Origin: Litoribacillus peritrichatus
GTDB taxonomy: Bacteria; Pseudomonadota; Gammaproteobacteria; Pseudomonadales; Litoribrevibacteraceae
NCBI RefSeq assembly: GCF_039537985.1
Contig: NZ_BAABBN010000004.1
Location: 1,054,001-1,118,000 of the forward strand
Reading direction: 5' to 3'
DNA: 64,000 nt
Shown: piece after piece, positions 60,362-64,000 of the stretch
How the letters are laid out: the number at the start of each line of letters is the position of its first letter
Position numbering within the stretch: the stretch's first letter is position 1
Made by a program: the position numbers and the translations under genes
The notes under the pieces: generated by a model
The model's database searches: none
Told to the model about the DNA's origin: nothing
What the model saw: only the letters and a program-made list of their open reading frames with translations

Positions 60362-61338
60362 GCCTCGATTTGTTACTGGATGAGCCTTCCGAGTTTGATT
60401 TTTATCAGGCGGTTTATCAGATAGAGCGACAACTCACGTTGGAAGACAAAGAGTGGTTGTTTGTCGGTACTGACAGTTTCCCGGATAAAGAAATTGTTCG
60501 TTTTAAAAGTGAGCAGCACCTTGGTTTTCCTGGCCGTCCGATCAGTAAGGCGGAAGTTCGTTCTGAAGCAGACGGACTTACTTCGGTAGATATGCATGTC
60601 AGTTTTATGGGGCTGACCGGGCCAAGTGGTGTACTTCCAAGGCATTACAGTGAACTTATTTTAAAGTGCATTAAGAATCGCGATACGGCGATGCGAGACT
60701 TCTTTGATTTATTCAATCATCGCCTGATCTCTCTTAATTACCGGGCCTGGAAAAAGTACCGGATGGCGACCCACTATGAGCGGGGCGGAAAAGGGCTAAC
60801 CGATCCATTCAGCAAAGCACTTATTGCTCTGACTGGCTCTACGGAGAGCTTGCACATTTATTATGGTGGGTTGCTTAATAAAGCCAATCGTTCTGCTGAA
60901 GGCCTCCGCTGTTTGTTGTTGGATTTTCTTGATTGCCCGGTTGTCGTTGAGGAGCTGCAAGGTAAGTGGGTGAAACTGGCGCCTGCGGACCAAACAAGGC
61001 TTGCGTCTCGTGATGAACCCGAGGGGCAATATGCGAGATTAGGCTGTGAAGCCACTGTAGGCTCAAGAATTTGGGACATTTCTTCCGGTATTAAAGTGAT
61101 TGTATCTCCTAGTGAGTCTGAACAGGTTAAAAATTTACTTCCGGGATCACCAAGATACCGAAAACTGAAAATGCTCATTGAGAGCTATGTTGATAATGGA
61201 TTAGAAGTGAAACTGGAAGTTAGAGCGAAATTAAACGATCTTCCGAACGCCGAGCTGAGTGTTGGGAAATCATCTTTAGGGCAATCAGCGCGATTGGCAA
61301 ATCGCCCGATTAATAATCAACAGTATATGTCTATTTGA
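60358..61338 (+). CDS. tssG: T6SS baseplate protein TssG
   Basis: A 326-residue ImpH/VasB protein. The ATG at 60358 overlaps the tssF stop (ATGA); an earlier in-frame start at 60325 is not needed. Motifs: FDFYQAVYQIERQL, PIRFRSEQ-like VRFKSEQHLGFPG, VSFMGLTGPSGVLPRHYSEL and RDTAMRDFFDLFNHRLISL, the standard core of the family. It partners TssF in the wedge. Confidence 0.95.
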   Translation: MSLDLLLDEPSEFDFYQAVYQIERQLTLEDKEWLFVGTDSFPDKEIVRFKSEQHLGFPGRPISKAEVRSEADGLTSVDMHVSFMGLTGPSGVLPRHYSELILKCIKNRDTAMRDFFDLFNHRLISLNYRAWKKYRMATHYERGGKGLTDPFSKALIALTGSTESLHIYYGGLLNKANRSAEGLRCLLLDFLDCPVVVEELQGKWVKLAPADQTRLASRDEPEGQYARLGCEATVGSRIWDISSGIKVIVSPSESEQVKNLLPGSPRYRKLKMLIESYVDNGLEVKLEVRAKLNDLPNAELSVGKSSLGQSARLANRPINNQQYMSI

Positions 61339-61379
61339 GAATCAAATAGAGGGTAAATAGTCAAAGAAGGGACGCAGTA

Positions 61380-63977
61380 ATGACAACGACAACGCTTAAA
61401 AGCCTGGTTCAAAGGCTGAACTCACCTTGCCGTGAATCTCTGGAAGCAGCCACTGCTTTGTGTCAATCCAGAAGCCACTACACCGTTGAAATAGATCATT
61501 GGTTGTCGGCTATGTTTGACAAAGACTTAGGGGATTTAAGAATCATTTGTGGTTCTTTTGAAGTTAATCAGGATGAACTCATTTCCGAACTTCAAGGTGC
61601 TTTGGAATCATTAAAGTCCGGTAATAACACGTTGCCAAGTATTTCGATGCAGGTTATCAACTTGTTGAAGCAAACTTGGTTGAACACCAGTATTGCTTTT
61701 GGTGATGATCAGATTCGATCTGCGTATCTTTTGTATACCTTGTTGAAAGACGAAACCTTGTCTGTCTGGGTGTCTCGTCGTTCTCGTCAATTAGAAAAAA
61801 TTGACCCTGACCAGCTATTACAGGCGTGGCCAAACCTGCAGAAAGACTCTGATGAGCAGGGTTCCACCGTTGCGCCGAAAACGGCAGTTTCTTCTGGTAA
61901 ATCGGGTGCGTTGGATCAATTTACCATTGATCTTACTGCTCAGGCAAAGGAAGGGAAAATAGACCCTATACTTGGTCGTGATAATGAAATTCGTCAGATG
62001 GCTGACATTCTTACACGCAGAAGACAAAACAACCCGATTCTTACAGGTGAAGCTGGTGTTGGTAAAACAGCGGTGGTTGAGGGATTGGCATTACGAATTT
62101 CGCAAGGGGATGTGCCAGACAAGCTAAAAAATGTAGCAATCAAAGTACTTGATTTGGCGCTGCTTCAGGCTGGTGCGGGCATGAAAGGTGAGTTCGAAAA
62201 CCGTCTCAAACAAGTAATTAACGAAGTGTCCAGTTCGCCAGTGCCGATTATTTTGTTCATTGACGAAGCGCATACCATGATTGGCAGTGGTGGCCAAGCA
62301 GGTCAAAATGATGCCGCGAACTTGTTGAAGCCAGCATTGGCAAGAGGTGAACTTCGTACCATTGCTGCGACAACATGGGCAGAGTACAAGAAATACTTTG
62401 AAAAAGATGCTGCATTAACACGACGTTTTCAGGTTGTAAAAGTAGAAGAGCCTTCACCGGAAAAAGCGGTGGTCATGATGCGCGGTTTGCTTCCTGTGAT
62501 GGAAAATCATCATGCCGTTGCTATTTCTGATCAGGCATTACAGGCAGCAGTCTCTTTGTCTGATCGCTATATCAACGGGCGTCAACTTCCGGATAAGGCG
62601 GTTGGTCTTTTGGATACGGCATGTGCTCGTGTTGCCATGAGTCAGGATGCAACACCAGGGCTGGTTGAAGATAAGCAAAGAACATTACAACAAATCACCG
62701 CTGAGATTGATGTCCTCAAACGAGAGCAAAAAATTGGGGATGATCATGCTGAAAAGCTGGACGAGCTAGAGAGTGCATTTGCCTCCGCTGAAATTGAACT
62801 TGAAGCACTTACACAGCGTTGGAACAGTGAAAAGGCGTTGGTTGAGGAAGCTCAGAGTATTGCAGCTGAGTTACAGGCAGAGGATGTAGAGTCGGTTGAC
62901 TCACTGATGAGTCGTCTGACAGAAATAAGATCTGAATTATCCGCTCAGGCTGAGCCTATGGTTCATTGGCAAGTAACAGATACTTTGGTGGCTGAAGTGG
63001 TGTCCGACTGGACGGGTATTCCATTGGGAAGAATGCAGGCGGATGAAATTGAAACAGTGCTTTCATTACAGTCTCATCTTGAAAAACGTGTTATCGGTCA
63101 GTCTCATGCTTTGGAATTGATTACCAAAACTGTTCAGACATCGAGAGCCCATTTAGGGGATGAAAATCGTCCCAATGGCGTGTTTTTACTGACCGGGCCA
63201 AGTGGTGTGGGTAAAACTGAAACTGCATTAGCCATTGCTGAGCAAGTTTACGGCAGTGAAGACAGTGTTACTGTCATTAATATGTCCGAATTTAAAGAAG
63301 AGCATAAGGTGTCATTACTGTTGGGTTCTCCTCCTGGTTATGTGGGGTATGGCGAAGGCGGTGTTTTGACGGAAGCCGTTCGTCGTAAACCATACAGTGT
63401 TGTATTGCTCGATGAGATGGAAAAAGCGCACCCAGGTGTGCAGGATATTTTTTATCAGGTGTTTGATAAAGGAACCATCAAAGACGGGGAGGGCCGAGAC
63501 ATCGACTTCCGAAATACCATCATAATAATGACTTCCAATGTTGGCACAGATACGACCATGAGGTTGTTTGAAGACCCTGATACGGCACCATCTCCTGCAG
63601 GGCTGGCGAAAGCACTTAAACCTGACTTGCTTGAAGTATTTAAGCCTGCGTTCTTAGGCCGTTTGAATGTAATTCCATATTTACCGCTTGATGAGGAGAA
63701 GCTGTCTTTGATTGCTAACCTCCAGTTGAAGCGTGTTGTGAAGCGTTTAGATAAGAATTATAAGATGAAATTCTCTTATTCAGATGAGGTTATCAGTAAG
63801 ATTGTCGAACAGTGTACGGACGCAGATTCGGGTGCTCGTACGATTCACAACATTTTACAAAATCAGTTATTACCAGAATTATCAATTAAGGTTCTAGGAA
63901 GAATTGCTGAGATGAAGCCACTGAATGAGGCCTCCGTCACAATTGAAAATAATGATTTTGTGTATGACCTCACATAA
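61380..63977 (+). CDS. tssH: T6SS AAA+ ATPase TssH (ClpV)
   Basis: An 865-residue ClpB-like ATPase that disassembles contracted sheath. The N domain (about 1-160) starts LKSLVQRLNSPCRESLEAAT. The first AAA module has Walker A GEAGVGKTA (about 223-231) and Walker B ILFIDEAHTMIG; the middle coiled coil spans about 415-530; the second AAA module has GPSGVGKTE (about 606-614) and VVLLDEMEKAHP. The C-terminal D2-small domain ends near the window edge and the stop is inside the window. It is the last gene seen in the operon; hcp or vgrG may follow beyond it. Confidence 0.96.
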   Translation: MTTTTLKSLVQRLNSPCRESLEAATALCQSRSHYTVEIDHWLSAMFDKDLGDLRIICGSFEVNQDELISELQGALESLKSGNNTLPSISMQVINLLKQTWLNTSIAFGDDQIRSAYLLYTLLKDETLSVWVSRRSRQLEKIDPDQLLQAWPNLQKDSDEQGSTVAPKTAVSSGKSGALDQFTIDLTAQAKEGKIDPILGRDNEIRQMADILTRRRQNNPILTGEAGVGKTAVVEGLALRISQGDVPDKLKNVAIKVLDLALLQAGAGMKGEFENRLKQVINEVSSSPVPIILFIDEAHTMIGSGGQAGQNDAANLLKPALARGELRTIAATTWAEYKKYFEKDAALTRRFQVVKVEEPSPEKAVVMMRGLLPVMENHHAVAISDQALQAAVSLSDRYINGRQLPDKAVGLLDTACARVAMSQDATPGLVEDKQRTLQQITAEIDVLKREQKIGDDHAEKLDELESAFASAEIELEALTQRWNSEKALVEEAQSIAAELQAEDVESVDSLMSRLTEIRSELSAQAEPMVHWQVTDTLVAEVVSDWTGIPLGRMQADEIETVLSLQSHLEKRVIGQSHALELITKTVQTSRAHLGDENRPNGVFLLTGPSGVGKTETALAIAEQVYGSEDSVTVINMSEFKEEHKVSLLLGSPPGYVGYGEGGVLTEAVRRKPYSVVLLDEMEKAHPGVQDIFYQVFDKGTIKDGEGRDIDFRNTIIIMTSNVGTDTTMRLFEDPDTAPSPAGLAKALKPDLLEVFKPAFLGRLNVIPYLPLDEEKLSLIANLQLKRVVKRLDKNYKMKFSYSDEVISKIVEQCTDADSGARTIHNILQNQLLPELSIKVLGRIAEMKPLNEASVTIENNDFVYDLT

Positions 63978-64000
63978 GTGACTTTTGGTGCATCTTAGGT

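Noticed and set aside
1..64000. CRISPR arrays, rRNA or tRNA genes
   Set aside because: No regularly spaced repeats and no tRNA-like cloverleaf or rRNA-like stretch was noticed on either strand.

Overview
The window is chromosomal DNA of mid-range GC from a gamma-proteobacterium. The 3' end of nqrM (maturation of the Na+-pumping NADH:quinone oxidoreductase), a soluble transhydrogenase (sthA), a PA4642-type small protein, an NhaD-type antiporter and paired Hsp20 chaperones together suggest a marine or halotolerant member of the Oceanospirillales/Pseudomonadales. This is inference from gene content; no rRNA or tRNA gene lies in the window to anchor the taxonomy.

Layout. Positions 1-6.1 kb hold housekeeping genes (nqrM end, sthA, PA4642-like, mscS, tal, dusA, a TetR regulator). 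Positions 6.6-8.9 kb hold an AT-rich two-gene unit, an ABC-type ATPase overlapping an HNH nuclease, that matches the Septu (PtuAB) anti-phage architecture. Positions 9.4-22 kb hold a phosphatidylserine-decarboxylase-like enzyme, an SPFH lipoprotein with a small membrane partner, OsmC, the SbcCD nuclease, a flavoprotein coupled to a DUF2156 protein, and a divergent lysR/gst pair. Positions 22-28 kb hold a methyltransferase, two Hsp20 genes behind a sigma-32-like promoter and a ROSE-like RNA thermometer, nhaD, and a chemoreceptor. Positions 28-35.8 kb hold a secreted Ser/Gly-rich protein, a glycosyltransferase, a three-gene unit containing a secreted zinc phospholipase C with two helper-like exported proteins, mog and endonuclease I.

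Positions 35.9-39.3 kb form a second AT-rich accessory block, all on the minus strand: an Mrr-type nuclease, an unknown protein, a Schlafen AlbA_2 protein and another unknown protein. Two of its junctions look like integron attC sites, and one of these is split by a ~165 bp element with terminal inverted repeats.

Positions 39.7-64 kb carry a nearly complete type VI secretion system (T6SS). A Ser/Thr kinase diverges from tagH(FHA)-tssJ-tssK-tssL-tssM-tagF-pppA-tssA-tssB-tssC-tssC2-tagJ-tssE-tssF-tssG-tssH. Kinase, FHA protein, PP2C phosphatase and TagF form a post-translational threonine-phosphorylation switch. Short D/E-K/R-T motifs recur in the flexible termini of the kinase, TssL and the phosphatase. 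The locus has two sheath large-subunit genes. Hcp, VgrG, PAAR and effector genes are not in the window.
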